Positions 52,663-62,014 of a DNA stretch of 64,000 nucleotides are shown here, in pieces (position 1 is the first letter of the stretch; every line of letters begins with the position of its first letter). A program made the translations under genes and the position numbers. The stretch is from Sphingomonas sp. SUN039 (GTDB lineage: Bacteria; Pseudomonadota; Alphaproteobacteria; Sphingomonadales; Sphingomonadaceae). Location of the stretch: NCBI RefSeq assembly GCF_024758725.1, contig NZ_CP096972.1:2400001-2464000 (forward strand). The letters run 5' to 3'. Under the pieces are notes generated by a model. The model ran no database searches and was not told where the DNA came from. It saw only the letters and a program-made list of their open reading frames with translations.

Positions 52663-54200
52663 AGCCCCAAAGCCCCCGGATTCATCCGGCCTTCCGGATC
52701 GACCTCGACCTTCATCGCCTCAAGGATGCGCCACCCGCGCGGATCGCTACCCGCCTTCAGCGGATAGGTGCGCCCGATCTGGAAGTGCATCCCGCCCGCC
52801 GCCTGCATGATCCCGATCACGGCCGCGCGCAGTTTTTCGACCAATGCGCGCGCTTGCGGCTCGGCGGGAAAGCGTTTCAGCTTTGCCCAATGCGCGGGTT
52901 CGACCGACCGTCGATGGATTTCGCCGAGCGCGTCCGGCCAGTAGAACACTGGCTCGATCAGGAACCCCGTCGTCGCGACCGTCAGGAACATATAGCCCGC
53001 GCCGACGCCCAGCCGCTCCATGTCGGCGGCGTTCGCTTCGTACAACGCCGTAATCGCCTCGATCACGCCCAGCGCCTTGGAATGCCGCACGATGCCGTGC
53101 ACCGGCACCCAGCGTTCGCCGTCCGGCCCGACCATCGAATTGACTGCCGGGAAGGGGTTGGCGCGCAGCACCTTGGGGATGGTGTTCTCGACCTTGCGCC
53201 CGCCAGCGCGCTCCACAATCGCATCGATCCGCCGCATCCGCTCGTCGGCTTCGGCCTGCGTCAGTCCTTCGGCAATCAGGTGGATCGAGAATTTGGCCTC
53301 GTCGAGGAAGCTGCGCCCCGCCACGACGACTTTTGCGCCCTCCTTCAAACCTTTCCAGAAGCCCCCCTGCGACTTCATCATGCCGACGAGCTGTTTGGCG
53401 TCGGTGGCAAGACTGTCGCGCTTCATGCGTTGGGCTTGCAGAAACGGGTCGAAGCCGAAGCTCTCGCTGGCCAGCCCGGACCGCCCGATCTCGCTCATCG
53501 CCGCGCAATATTGCGCGGGCGCGTCGAAGGCGAAACTGCCGTAAGAAAACGCCTCCGCAGCGCGCATCAACGGCAGGGTGATATGCGCCTTCACCCCGAA
53601 CGCACCCGCGTCGCTCGCGAACAGACCAGTGAGGTCGGGTCCATAGGGGCGCAGGAAGCCATTACCCGTTCGCACGACGCTGCCGTCGGCAAGCACGACG
53701 TCCATGCTTAGCGCGGTTCCCGATATCGTGCCGCGTGCCGCGCCCCAGAACAGCCCGTTCTGGCTCATGCCGCCGCCGACGCTCGCCTTGATACCGCTAA
53801 GCGTTCCCCACAGCGGCGTCTGCAACCCGCGCGGGTGCAGCGCTTCGTAGAGAGCACCCCAGGACACGCCCGCCTCGACCGTCACGGTCATGTCGGTCTC
53901 GTCGATCTCAAGGATACGGGTCATGCGCCCGGTATCGACGATCAGCGCGCCCGACTCTGCCGCGACGTAGCCCGACGTGTAAGACATGCCGCCACCACGC
54001 GGAACGATGGCCAGTCCTGCTGCGGCAGCGACCTTCAGCCCCGCTGACAGTTCGTCGATGTTGCCAGGGCGAAACACACCTGCGGGCACGGGACCTGCGG
54101 CAAACACGTCCTCGGCATAGAACGCGCATTCGGCGGCGTCGGTGATCAGCGACCCGGCGGGAAAACGATTTTCAAGGCGCGGTTCGGCGAGCGTGGCCAT
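52659..54200 (-). CDS. FAD-linked oxidase (VAO/PCMH-type)
   Basis: A 513-residue flavoprotein. The PP-loop is IVPRGGGMSYTSGYVAAESG (about 65-84), followed by TVTVEAGVSWGALYEAL and the second FAD-binding stretch GLFWGAARGTISGTALSMDVVLADG in two blocks. The C-terminal part resembles vanillyl-alcohol oxidase/D-lactate dehydrogenase substrate domains and includes FYWPDALGEIHRR. The family oxidises alcohols or 2-hydroxy acids. The ATG at 54200 overlaps the stop of the MFS gene (TAATG), and the stop overlaps the DUF559 GTG. Member of the TonB receptor operon, so it likely oxidises the imported compound. Confidence 0.9.
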   Translation of the reverse strand: MATLAEPRLENRFPAGSLITDAAECAFYAEDVFAAGPVPAGVFRPGNIDELSAGLKVAAAAGLAIVPRGGGMSYTSGYVAAESGALIVDTGRMTRILEIDETDMTVTVEAGVSWGALYEALHPRGLQTPLWGTLSGIKASVGGGMSQNGLFWGAARGTISGTALSMDVVLADGSVVRTGNGFLRPYGPDLTGLFASDAGAFGVKAHITLPLMRAAEAFSYGSFAFDAPAQYCAAMSEIGRSGLASESFGFDPFLQAQRMKRDSLATDAKQLVGMMKSQGGFWKGLKEGAKVVVAGRSFLDEAKFSIHLIAEGLTQAEADERMRRIDAIVERAGGRKVENTIPKVLRANPFPAVNSMVGPDGERWVPVHGIVRHSKALGVIEAITALYEANAADMERLGVGAGYMFLTVATTGFLIEPVFYWPDALGEIHRRSVEPAHWAKLKRFPAEPQARALVEKLRAAVIGIMQAAGGMHFQIGRTYPLKAGSDPRGWRILEAMKVEVDPEGRMNPGALGL

Positions 54201-55429
54201 TATGCAAGGGCCTCCTTGAGCTTCACATCCCCCGGATATCGCCCCATCGTCAGCAGCAACGCCCCGCCGAGAACGAACAGCACCGATGCGGCCATCAATA
54301 TCGGATCGTAGCTTTTGGCCGTAACGCGAACATAGCCGTAGATGAGAGGTGAGATCGCGGACATCAATCCAAACGGCATATATAACATCCCGTAGATGCG
54401 CCCGAAATGCGCCATCCCGAAATAGCGCGCAGCAAGGAACGCGATCAGATCGCTTTCAGCCCCCGCCGCGAAGCCCAATAAGAATGCCGCAGCGCTGATC
54501 ATGCCGAGGTCGCTCGCGGTGCCCATCAACAAATAACAGGCAAGCGCAGGCAGGCACAGCACCGGAAACGCTACCGCCGGTCCCCAGATGCGGTCGAGCA
54601 GGAAGCCGACGCCGATACGCCCGACCAACAGCCCAAGCCCGACGATCCCCATCATGCCCGCCGCCGTTTTGGCGTCGAAGCCGTGGTCCATCACAATCGG
54701 AATCATGTGAATGTGCGCCCCGCCATAGGCCATCGCGATGATGAAGATCGAACCCCAAAGCGTCCAGAATTGCCGCGTTTTGACCGCCTCGCCAAAGGTC
54801 ATGCCCGCAACCGCACCGTCGCTCGTGCTAAGTGCGGCAGGCCGTTCGTCGGCGCGCGGCTCGCGGAACAGGGCCAGCGCAACCGGCAGCGCCACCAGCA
54901 GCGGCAGCATTGCCACGATCAAAAACATCTGCCGCCAACCGTAATTGGCGATCGCCCATACTGCGAGCTGCGGGACAACGAAAGCGGCGGCACTCGTGCC
55001 GATCAGCATGATGCCGAGCGCAAGGCCGCGATTCCTGACGAACCACAGGCTAATCGCGCGGCTCCAGGTGACGGGGGTCGAGCCAATGCCGACCAACCCG
55101 ACCAGCGCCCAAAGCGCATAAAAACCGATCAGTGACGCGGGCGTCAATGACATCGCCGCGAACGAAGCGGCGAAAGCGACCAGCGACCAGATTGCGACCT
55201 TGCGGACGCCGTGCCGGTCAGCGAGCCAGCCAAAGACGGGGGCCATCAGCGACGCAATGATGCCGAAGACCGTAATTCCTGCGCTTACCTGAAACCTGTC
55301 CCACCCGAATTCGGCCTGCAGCGGCGCGAACAACAGCCCCAGAATGTTGAAGGGGATCGGCGAAGCGCCGCACATGACGCCGAGGAAGGCGGCGACCAGA
55401 ACTTTCCAGCCTTTGCCGAACTCGCTCAA
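54200..55429 (-). CDS. MFS transporter
   Basis: A 409-residue, 12-helix inner-membrane carrier. Helices start at about GWKVLVAAFLGVM. The cytoplasmic loop motif is GWLADRHGVRKVAIW (about 65-79), and helix 4-5 has GIGSTPVTWSRAISLWF. The branch resembles the monocarboxylate or oxalate/formate-antiporter-type MFS carriers. The start is taken as the TTG at 55429, overlapping the stop of the preceding gene; no in-frame ATG occurs before conserved sequence. It would move the TonB-imported compound across the inner membrane. Confidence 0.9.
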   Translation of the reverse strand: MSEFGKGWKVLVAAFLGVMCGASPIPFNILGLLFAPLQAEFGWDRFQVSAGITVFGIIASLMAPVFGWLADRHGVRKVAIWSLVAFAASFAAMSLTPASLIGFYALWALVGLVGIGSTPVTWSRAISLWFVRNRGLALGIMLIGTSAAAFVVPQLAVWAIANYGWRQMFLIVAMLPLLVALPVALALFREPRADERPAALSTSDGAVAGMTFGEAVKTRQFWTLWGSIFIIAMAYGGAHIHMIPIVMDHGFDAKTAAGMMGIVGLGLLVGRIGVGFLLDRIWGPAVAFPVLCLPALACYLLMGTASDLGMISAAAFLLGFAAGAESDLIAFLAARYFGMAHFGRIYGMLYMPFGLMSAISPLIYGYVRVTAKSYDPILMAASVLFVLGGALLLTMGRYPGDVKLKEALA

Positions 55430-56139
55430 GCGTTGCGCTCCAGCGACGCCAGTTCGAATGTCGAGTCCATATAACCCTCCACTTCGCCCTTCACGTAAAT
55501 GAACTCGCCGTCGCGGGTCAGCCACATGTCATAGGCGGGATGATCGTTGGTCAAGCCGACGAACGCAACACGGAAGCAGTCGAAGGTGCCTGCCTTCACC
55601 GTCACCGTCTCGTCGCCGACATAGCGCAATCCGCTGCCACTGGTGTGGATGAACGGTCCCGTCGCGCCGAAATGGTGGAGCGAATGGATAAGGTTGCGCC
55701 CGAAGAACTGGGTGTGGCCCGGTCCCTTGTCATAGGGAAATGTCGCCGCCAGCCAGCCGTCGCCCTGCACCGCATGGACGCCGAAACCGCGCGTCGGGCG
55801 TGAAATCGGGCAGCGCTGGCTGATCCGCCCGTAATCCACGCTCCAGCTTTCGCATTCGGCCTCGGTATCGGTGAAGCGGAACCAGCCGGTGCCGGTGACG
55901 CTGCCCTTGTTCATGATGCGGACGTAGGCGTCGTGCGGGTGGAAATCGGGGTGCACCGACAGGGTGTTATCGCGGACCACTTCGTCCTTGCCGAAACTCA
56001 TCTCGCAATGCGCCGAAAACACGCGGAGACCGTCGGCGCCGCGCGTGATCGACCAGTCCTCGAACCCCCAGACTTCGCCGTTGGCGCGGGCGATATACTC
56101 GACCCGCCCGCGCATCCTCGGCAGTGCGGCGAAACTCAC
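55426..56139 (-). CDS. Protein of unknown function in TonB-receptor operon
   Basis: A 237-residue protein of no recognised family. It lacks an obvious signal peptide or membrane helix. There are many aromatic and beta-rich stretches (EVWGFEDWSITRGADGLRVF, GWFRFTDTEAECESW, TVTVKAGTFDCFRVAF), suggesting a lipocalin- or calycin-like beta barrel, which would suit ligand binding, but that is only a guess. The start is a GTG at 56139 overlapping the TonB receptor stop (GTGA); the stop overlaps the MFS start. Its place between receptor and carrier suggests substrate handling. Confidence 0.75.
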   Translation of the reverse strand: MSFAALPRMRGRVEYIARANGEVWGFEDWSITRGADGLRVFSAHCEMSFGKDEVVRDNTLSVHPDFHPHDAYVRIMNKGSVTGTGWFRFTDTEAECESWSVDYGRISQRCPISRPTRGFGVHAVQGDGWLAATFPYDKGPGHTQFFGRNLIHSLHHFGATGPFIHTSGSGLRYVGDETVTVKAGTFDCFRVAFVGLTNDHPAYDMWLTRDGEFIYVKGEVEGYMDSTFELASLERNA

Positions 56140-58634
56140 CGGAAATTATACCGCGCGCGGATTTGCCACGACATTGGCGGATTGAGGTAGGTGGTGTTGA
56201 CCAGCGCCGACTGGACATAGGCCTTGTCGAAGCAGTTGGTGCATTGCACCGACAGCTGCCAGCGGTCGTCCATGCCGTTGAGCGCCAGCCCTGCATTGAC
56301 CAGCCATGCCGCCTTGCTGAACGATCCGATCACCGGCGTGCCGCTGTTCGGATTGTAGGTAAAGGTGCCGTTGGTGCCGGTAATGCCGCCGGTATAGATC
56401 GTCAGGTTCGACGTCGCGACCTGCTGGTCGGAGCGATAGCTCGCCGCAATCGAGGGCACCAGCGACATGCCGTTGCCGAGTTCGGCGCGGTAATTGCCGC
56501 CCAGTGCAATCGTCCAGTCGGGGGTACGGACCGGCGAGGCCAGCGTTCCCTGCGCGGTGACGATGCCCGCCGCGCACGCCGCAATCGACGGCTGCGTCGC
56601 GGGGACGTTCGGCCCGCCCGCGACCTTGCCCGCCGCCAGCGCCGCCTGACACGCGGCGAGCTGCCCCGCGACCGACTGGATGCCGTACTGGTCGAATGCA
56701 GGCGCGTTCGCCTGCAACAGATATTTGTCGTTCGAATAACCGAAATTGGCAAACAGGTTCAGCCCGCGCATCGGCACCAGCGTGAATTCCGCCTCGACGC
56801 CGGTGTTGCGGTAATCGGCGAAGTTGCGGGTGACGAAACTGATCGCGCCCGTCGTCGGATTGACGATGCCCGACAGCGTTTGCAGGTCGGTGACGTCCAT
56901 GCGGTACACGCTGATATTGGCGCGCAGTTTGCGGTCGAACAGCTCCGCCTTGATGCCCGCTTCATAGCTCCAGACTTTTTCCGGCCCGAACGGCAAGACC
57001 CCCGACGGCGTATAGCCGCGCGCGTTCCAGCCGCCCGATTTGAAGCCCTTGGTCGCCGAGACGAACAGCAGGATGTCGTCGGTCGGCTTCAGGTTGATCG
57101 CCACACGCGGCGTCCAGACCTTTGCCTGCTGGCGCAGCGGGATCGGCTGGTTGGTCAGCACCGTCACGCCATTGGCGGGCACGAAGAAATTCTGGTCGAA
57201 CAAACACGTTGTCGCCGGGACCGCGACCGCACAGGCCGGGCGGTTGTCGCTGAAACTGATCGTCTTGATCTCGTCGGTGTAGCGGATGCCGGCGGTCAGC
57301 TTGAGCATTCCCAGATTGACGTCGGCCTGGACATAGCCCGCAATCGCCTCGGTCGTGTTCTTGAGAACGCGGTCGCCGAGCGTCAGCGTGTTGGCGAAGA
57401 CATCGGCGAAGTCGGTCTTCACATTCTCCTTGATGTAATAGACCCCCGCCACATAATCGATCAGCTTGTCGCCCAGCGTTCCGGTGACCTTGACCTCCTG
57501 GCTGAACTGGTCCGACTTGCCGTCGTTGATGATCGTGAAACCGCCGCGCGGGAAACCGAGTACCGCCGGGAACGGCTGGGTCAGCGTCGGCCCCGAGCGC
57601 CCGTCGTAGAAATCGAGCGCGTAACGCTGCGATTGGTAGACGAAACCGGTGATCGCGGTCAGCGTCGCCTTGCCGATGTTCCAGTCGAGCTTCGACGTGA
57701 CGAGGTCGGTATCGGTGAAATTGCCGAGCTGGAAATTGGCCTTGCGTCCCTGGATCGGTACCGCCAGCCCCGCAAATTGCGAGCCGTTCTGTCCGATCCT
57801 GAGGCCCGTCGTCGCGTAACGGCCATTGCACTGCGTCGGTACGACGGGATTGCAGGCGAAGTTCAAGATATTCTCGCCATTGGCGGCGATATGGGCGTAG
57901 CTCGCATTCCATGTGATATCGGGGCTGAGTTCGCCGCGCAGCCCGATCCGCGCGCCCCAGCCGGTATCGTCGTTCAGCGTCTCGCCGGTCGTCACATTCT
58001 TGACGTACCCGTCGTCCTTCTGCGCGTAACCGCTGATCTTGACCGAGAATGTCGGCGCGAGCGGCACATCGACCGAGGCCCGGACCAGCATCTTGTTATA
58101 GCGCCCGAAGCCCGCCTCGACATAGCCGCCATATTCCTTGCCGGGCTCGCGCAGGATGACGTTGATCGCGCCGCCCGTGGTGTTGCGTCCGAACAAGGTA
58201 CCCTGCGGCCCGCGCAGCACTTCGACGCGTTCGACGTCGAACAGGTTCAAATTGTTGGCGTTCTGCCGCGACATGAACACATCGTCGATATAGGTGCCGA
58301 CCGGCGGATCGAAGGTCGGGATGGTTTCGGTATTGCCTAGACCGCGCAGATAATAGGCATTGGCCGAACCCAGGCCGGTGTTGTTCTGGGCAACTAGATT
58401 GGGCACGAACTGTCCGATTTCGAGCGCGCTCGACACGCCCTGTGCGCGGAGCTGGTCCGACGAAAATGCCGAGATCGAAATCGGCACGTCCTGCAGTTTC
58501 TCCGCGCGGCGCTGCGCGGTGACGACGATGTCGGTGACGCCCTCGCTCTCGTCAGCAGGTGTTTGGGCAAAGAGCGGCGCAGCGGCCAAAAGCGCGATGA
58601 ACGCAACTCCGGATTTCAGTGAAGTCCCCAGCAT
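56136..58634 (-). CDS. TonB-dependent receptor (non-siderophore type)
   Basis: An 832-residue outer-membrane receptor. A signal peptide ends at about AAPLFAQ (18-24). The TonB box is DIVVTAQRRAEKLQDVPISI, and the plug has FDVERVEVLRGPQGTLFGRNTTGGAINVI in two blocks. The barrel ends in ARYNFR. This plug type is the large sphingomonad class associated with uptake of organic substrates such as aromatics, steroids and plant glycosides rather than iron. It heads the minus-strand operon (unknown protein, MFS, FAD oxidase, DUF559, nitrilase-like, methyltransferase). Operator 58709-58720 lies 74 bases upstream. Confidence 0.93.
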   Translation of the reverse strand: MLGTSLKSGVAFIALLAAAPLFAQTPADESEGVTDIVVTAQRRAEKLQDVPISISAFSSDQLRAQGVSSALEIGQFVPNLVAQNNTGLGSANAYYLRGLGNTETIPTFDPPVGTYIDDVFMSRQNANNLNLFDVERVEVLRGPQGTLFGRNTTGGAINVILREPGKEYGGYVEAGFGRYNKMLVRASVDVPLAPTFSVKISGYAQKDDGYVKNVTTGETLNDDTGWGARIGLRGELSPDITWNASYAHIAANGENILNFACNPVVPTQCNGRYATTGLRIGQNGSQFAGLAVPIQGRKANFQLGNFTDTDLVTSKLDWNIGKATLTAITGFVYQSQRYALDFYDGRSGPTLTQPFPAVLGFPRGGFTIINDGKSDQFSQEVKVTGTLGDKLIDYVAGVYYIKENVKTDFADVFANTLTLGDRVLKNTTEAIAGYVQADVNLGMLKLTAGIRYTDEIKTISFSDNRPACAVAVPATTCLFDQNFFVPANGVTVLTNQPIPLRQQAKVWTPRVAINLKPTDDILLFVSATKGFKSGGWNARGYTPSGVLPFGPEKVWSYEAGIKAELFDRKLRANISVYRMDVTDLQTLSGIVNPTTGAISFVTRNFADYRNTGVEAEFTLVPMRGLNLFANFGYSNDKYLLQANAPAFDQYGIQSVAGQLAACQAALAAGKVAGGPNVPATQPSIAACAAGIVTAQGTLASPVRTPDWTIALGGNYRAELGNGMSLVPSIAASYRSDQQVATSNLTIYTGGITGTNGTFTYNPNSGTPVIGSFSKAAWLVNAGLALNGMDDRWQLSVQCTNCFDKAYVQSALVNTTYLNPPMSWQIRARYNFR

Positions 58635-58708
58635 GATCGAAGCTCCCTATGGATGCGCCCATCTTGAACGCGGCTGTTGCCCCTGCCCGGCAGTGTTGTT
58701 TTTATAAT

Positions 58709-58720
58709 TTGTCCGGACAA
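58709..58720. promoter_or_regulatory. TTGTCCGGACAA operator, copy 1
   Basis: A perfect 12-bp palindrome in the divergent spacer between the TonB receptor operon and the membrane-protein/citE operon. Outside the core, AAT and GTT extend the dyad in part. A TATAAT element lies directly next to it (58703-58708), so a bound repressor would block that promoter. The pattern is typical of GntR/FadR-family operators, but the regulator gene is not in the window. Confidence 0.75.
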
Positions 58721-58771
58721 GTTTTCATGGCTAGGCTCCCCTGTCAAGGGACCGAAAGGAGTTTGTGCGGC

Positions 58772-59452
58772 ATGGATTTTGCCCAATACGCCTATCCGAC
58801 GCTGGTTTACGTCCACCTGCTGCTGTTCGTGCTGTGGCTGGGTGCCGATGTCGGGGTGTTCCTGCTCGGCCAGCATTTCAGGAAGCGCGAGACCTACACG
58901 CTCGACCAGCGGATCGCGCTGCTGAAACTCCTCGTGATCGTCGATCTGACCCCGCGCGCCGCCTGGGCGCTGATGGTGCCGCTGTCGCTGACGGTGTCCT
59001 ACGCAGGGGGCTGGTGGGATGTGCCGGTTGCCATCGTCGGCGCGGCCTGGGCCATCGCGGCGTTCTGGCTGTGGCTGGTGTTCGACGCGCACACGCATGA
59101 CATGACGCCCCGCGCCGCGCGCAACCGCCAATGGGAGGGGTGGCTGCGCTACCTGCTGTGCGCCGCCTATTTGTGGCTCGGCGTCGAATCGGTGCTGACC
59201 GGTCATCCCATCGCGGTCGGCTGGCTGGCGTGGAAGGCGCTGCTGTTCGGCCTGATCTTTGCCGCTGCGATCATGATCGACGTGACGTTCAAGCCGGTGG
59301 GTCCGTTGCTCGGCAAGCTTCTGGCCGAGGGATCGAGCGAGGCGACCGAACTTCCGCTGCTTCGCGTCATGAACAACACGCGCTACTGGGTATGGGCGGT
59401 TTATGCGCTGCTGATCGTCACTTCGTGGCTCGGCGTCGTCAAACCGGGTTGA
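58772..59452 (+). CDS. Multi-spanning membrane protein (CopD/HemJ-like helices)
   Basis: A 226-residue inner-membrane protein with about six helices. The first helix, PTLVYVHLLLFVLWLGADVG (about 8-27), resembles the His-bearing helices of CopD and HemJ proteins, and a further His cluster lies in FDAHTHDMTPRAARNRQ. No clear family assignment can be made. The ATG at 58772 is chosen because AGGAG lies about 10 bases upstream; the frame stays open to 58649. First gene of the plus-strand operon, separated from citE by 46 bases holding the second operator. Confidence 0.75.
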   Translation: MDFAQYAYPTLVYVHLLLFVLWLGADVGVFLLGQHFRKRETYTLDQRIALLKLLVIVDLTPRAAWALMVPLSLTVSYAGGWWDVPVAIVGAAWAIAAFWLWLVFDAHTHDMTPRAARNRQWEGWLRYLLCAAYLWLGVESVLTGHPIAVGWLAWKALLFGLIFAAAIMIDVTFKPVGPLLGKLLAEGSSEATELPLLRVMNNTRYWVWAVYALLIVTSWLGVVKPG

Positions 59453-59462
59453 CCGATGTAAG

Positions 59463-59474
59463 TTGTCCGGACAA
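59463..59474. promoter_or_regulatory. TTGTCCGGACAA operator, copy 2
   Basis: The same 12-bp palindrome as copy 1. The flanks match the reverse complement of copy 1 in all but one of 18 positions. It lies 24 bases upstream of the citE-like start, so it probably controls an internal promoter for citE-maoC-acyl-CoA dehydrogenase. Confidence 0.75.
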
Positions 59475-59498
59475 ATTGGGCGGACCTGAGGAGCTGAA

Positions 59499-60308
59499 TT
59501 GAAACCCTATCAATCCCTGTTGTTCGTCCCCGGCAGTCGCCCCGAGCGTTTCGGGAAAGCGCTGGCGTCGGGTGCCGACCTTGTGACCATCGACCTCGAG
59601 GACGCGGTCGGCCCTGCTGACAAGGACGCAGCGCGGGACGCTGCGCTTGCAGCAATGGCACCGGCCAATCTCGGCATTCGCATAAACGGTGTTCGCACCC
59701 GGCAAGGGCTGGCCGATCTGGTCGCGATTGCCGCTGCCGGGACCGCGCCGCCCTTCGTCATGATCCCGATGGTCGAGGCGGTTGCCGAGATCGAGATCGT
59801 CCATGCCGTGCTGCCCGCAGTTGCGCTGCTCCCGCTGATCGAAACGGTTAAAGGACTTCGCAACGCCGACGCCATTGCGGCGTCGCCCGGCATTGGCGGG
59901 GTCATGCTCGGCGGCGCGGACTTTGCGGGCGAACTCGGCGTCGCGATGTCGTGGGACGCGCTCTACGCGGCGCGCGCGCATATCGCGATGGCCTGTGCCT
60001 CGGCCAAAGTGCCGTCGATCGACGTGCCGTATCTCGATCTCGACAATCTCGACGGCCTTGCCGACGACGTCGCGCGCGTCCGCGACATGGGGTTCACGGC
60101 AAAATCGGTGGTCCACCCCAAACATATCGAGGTCGTGCACCGCGTAATGCGTCCGACTGCCGAACAGATCGCCGAAGCGCATGACGCCGAGGCCGTGTAT
60201 GCGGCGGCGGGCGAAAGCGCGGTGCGCTGGAACGGCAAGATGCTCGAGGCGCCGGTGATGGCGCGCTACCGCAGAATATTGGCACTACAGGGAGTGGGTA
60301 ATGCGTGA
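59499..60308 (+). CDS. CitE-like acyl-CoA lyase (HpcH/HpaI family)
   Basis: A 269-residue TIM-barrel lyase. LFVPGSRPERF (about 8-18) binds CoA, VTIDLEDAVGPADK (about 29-42) starts the metal region, MIPMVEAVAEIE and LPLIETVKGL give the Mg ligands with the Glu/Asp pair, and GGADFAGELG follows. Relatives cleave citramalyl-, malyl- or 3-hydroxy-3-methylglutaryl-CoA. The start is the TTG at 59499 with GAGGAG upstream. The order citE-maoC-acyl-CoA dehydrogenase matches the mycobacterial Rv2498c-Rv2499c-Rv2500c arrangement (itaconate/leucine degradation). The 3' end overlaps maoC by 8 bases. Confidence 0.9.
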   Translation: MKPYQSLLFVPGSRPERFGKALASGADLVTIDLEDAVGPADKDAARDAALAAMAPANLGIRINGVRTRQGLADLVAIAAAGTAPPFVMIPMVEAVAEIEIVHAVLPAVALLPLIETVKGLRNADAIAASPGIGGVMLGGADFAGELGVAMSWDALYAARAHIAMACASAKVPSIDVPYLDLDNLDGLADDVARVRDMGFTAKSVVHPKHIEVVHRVMRPTAEQIAEAHDAEAVYAAAGESAVRWNGKMLEAPVMARYRRILALQGVGNA

Positions 60309-60810
60309 CGGTGTCAAGGAAGTTGCCCCCGGGCGGTTCCGCGAGGTGCAGGGGCGCTATTTCGAGGAATTCGAAGTCGGCCATGTCTACGAACATCGCC
60401 CAGGCCGGACGATCACCGACGCCGATAACGTTTGGTTCACGCTGCTGACGATGAACACGCATCCGGCGCATTTCGACTATGAATTCTCGAAGAAAACCGA
60501 GTTCGGCAAGCCGCTCGTCGTCAGCCCGTTTACCATCGCGCTGATGACGGGGATGAGCGTTTCGGACACCAGCGGAAAAGCCATCGCCAATCTCGGCTGG
60601 GACGAAGTGCGGATGACGCACCCGCTGTTCGTCGGCGACACGCTCTATGCCGAGAGCGAAGTGCTCGACAAGCGCGAGAGCAAGAGCCGCCCCGACCAGG
60701 GGATCGTGACGTTCAAAACCATCGGCAAGAATCAGGACGGCAAGGTTGTGAGCACCTACAAGCGCACCGTGCTGGTGTGGAAGCGTGGCCACGGACCGGC
60801 TGACGACTAA
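60301..60810 (+). CDS. MaoC-family acyl-CoA hydratase
   Basis: A 169-residue single hot-dog hydratase. GRTITDADNVWFTLLTMNTHP (in two blocks, about 35-55) and HPAHFDYEF carry the expected active-site Asp/His. The sequence is closer to the Rv2499c-type hydratase of the CitE operons than to PhaJ. It would hydrate a 2,3-unsaturated acyl-CoA to the beta-hydroxyacyl-CoA cleaved by the CitE-like enzyme. The ATG at 60301 overlaps the citE gene by 8 bases. Confidence 0.9.
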   Translation: MRDGVKEVAPGRFREVQGRYFEEFEVGHVYEHRPGRTITDADNVWFTLLTMNTHPAHFDYEFSKKTEFGKPLVVSPFTIALMTGMSVSDTSGKAIANLGWDEVRMTHPLFVGDTLYAESEVLDKRESKSRPDQGIVTFKTIGKNQDGKVVSTYKRTVLVWKRGHGPADD

Positions 60811-60821
60811 GGAGATAATAA

Positions 60822-62006
60822 GTGGCCACCGCTCTCGCTCTCGATACTTCGCGCCCTGCCATGGACCCCGACGAGGAAGCCGCCTTCCTCGATGCCATCG
60901 ATAAATGGGTGCAAAAGGAAGTCCGCCCGGTCGTGATGAAGCACGATCACGAGGATATCTGGCCGGCGGAACTCGTCGCGCAAATGGCCGAAATGGGCCT
61001 GTTCGGCGCGACCATCGGCCAGGAATATGGCGGGCTCGGGTTGCCGGCGGTCACCTATGCGAAGATCGTCGCGCATATCGCGTCCTACTGGATGGCGATC
61101 ACCGGCATCTTCAATTCGCACCTGATCATGGCGTGTGCGGTCGAACGCTTCGGGACGCCCGCGCAGAAGATGAAATGGCTGCCGAAGTTTGCCAGCGGCG
61201 AAATTCGCGGTGGCCTCGCATTGACCGAACCGAATGCGGGGACCGACCTGCAAGCGATCCGCACCACCGCTGTGCGTGACGGCGACGAGTATGTCATCAA
61301 CGGCACCAAGACGTGGATATCGAACGGCATCAACGGCAGCTGCTTTGCGCTGCTGGTCAAGACCGATCCCAAGGCCGACCCGCGCTACAAGGGCATGTCG
61401 ATGATGATCGCGCCCAAGGGGCCAGGATTCACGACGGGCAAGAAGTTCGACAAGCTCGGCTATCACGCGATCGACAGCGCCGAGTTGATCTTCGAGGACT
61501 ACCGCATCCCTGCCGACAACCTCATCGGCGGCGTCGAGGGGCAGGGTTTCTTCCAGGCGACCGGCGGCCTCGAACTCGGCCGTATCAACGTCGCGGCGCG
61601 CGGCGTCGGGCTGGCCGAAGGGGCGCTGCGCCTCGCCACAGAATACGCCCAGATGCGCCAGACGATGGGCAAACCGATTGCCGAGCATCAGGCGATCCAG
61701 CTGTATCTGGGCGAAATGGTGACCCGCGCCCGCGCCGCGCGGCTGCTGACTTTCGACGCGGCGGAGGCGTACGATCGCGGCGAACGCTGCGACATGCAGG
61801 CGGGCATGGCGAAGTATTTCGCGAGCGAAGCGGCGGTCGACAACAGCCAGACCGCGATGCGGATCTTCGGCGGCTATTCCTATTCGAAAGAATACGAAAT
61901 CGAACGTTTTTACCGCGACTCGATGCTGATGTGCATCGGCGAGGGCACGAACGAAATGCAACGCATGATCGTCGCCAAGCAGTGGCTGAAGGAGCACCGG
62001 ATTTGA
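60822..62006 (+). CDS. Acyl-CoA dehydrogenase
   Basis: A 394-residue flavoenzyme. GLALTEPNAGTDLQAIRTTA (about 131-150) is the N-terminal signature, NGTKTWISNG (about 161-170) binds flavin, and the catalytic Glu lies in GEGTNEMQRMI near the C-terminus. It would oxidise a branched or dicarboxylic acyl-CoA to the 2,3-enoyl-CoA for the MaoC hydratase. The start is a GTG at 60822 with AAGGAG upstream. The repeat-flanked DUF559 gene follows after 8 bases. Confidence 0.95.
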   Translation: MATALALDTSRPAMDPDEEAAFLDAIDKWVQKEVRPVVMKHDHEDIWPAELVAQMAEMGLFGATIGQEYGGLGLPAVTYAKIVAHIASYWMAITGIFNSHLIMACAVERFGTPAQKMKWLPKFASGEIRGGLALTEPNAGTDLQAIRTTAVRDGDEYVINGTKTWISNGINGSCFALLVKTDPKADPRYKGMSMMIAPKGPGFTTGKKFDKLGYHAIDSAELIFEDYRIPADNLIGGVEGQGFFQATGGLELGRINVAARGVGLAEGALRLATEYAQMRQTMGKPIAEHQAIQLYLGEMVTRARAARLLTFDAAEAYDRGERCDMQAGMAKYFASEAAVDNSQTAMRIFGGYSYSKEYEIERFYRDSMLMCIGEGTNEMQRMIVAKQWLKEHRI

Positions 62007-62014
62007 GGGAGCGC

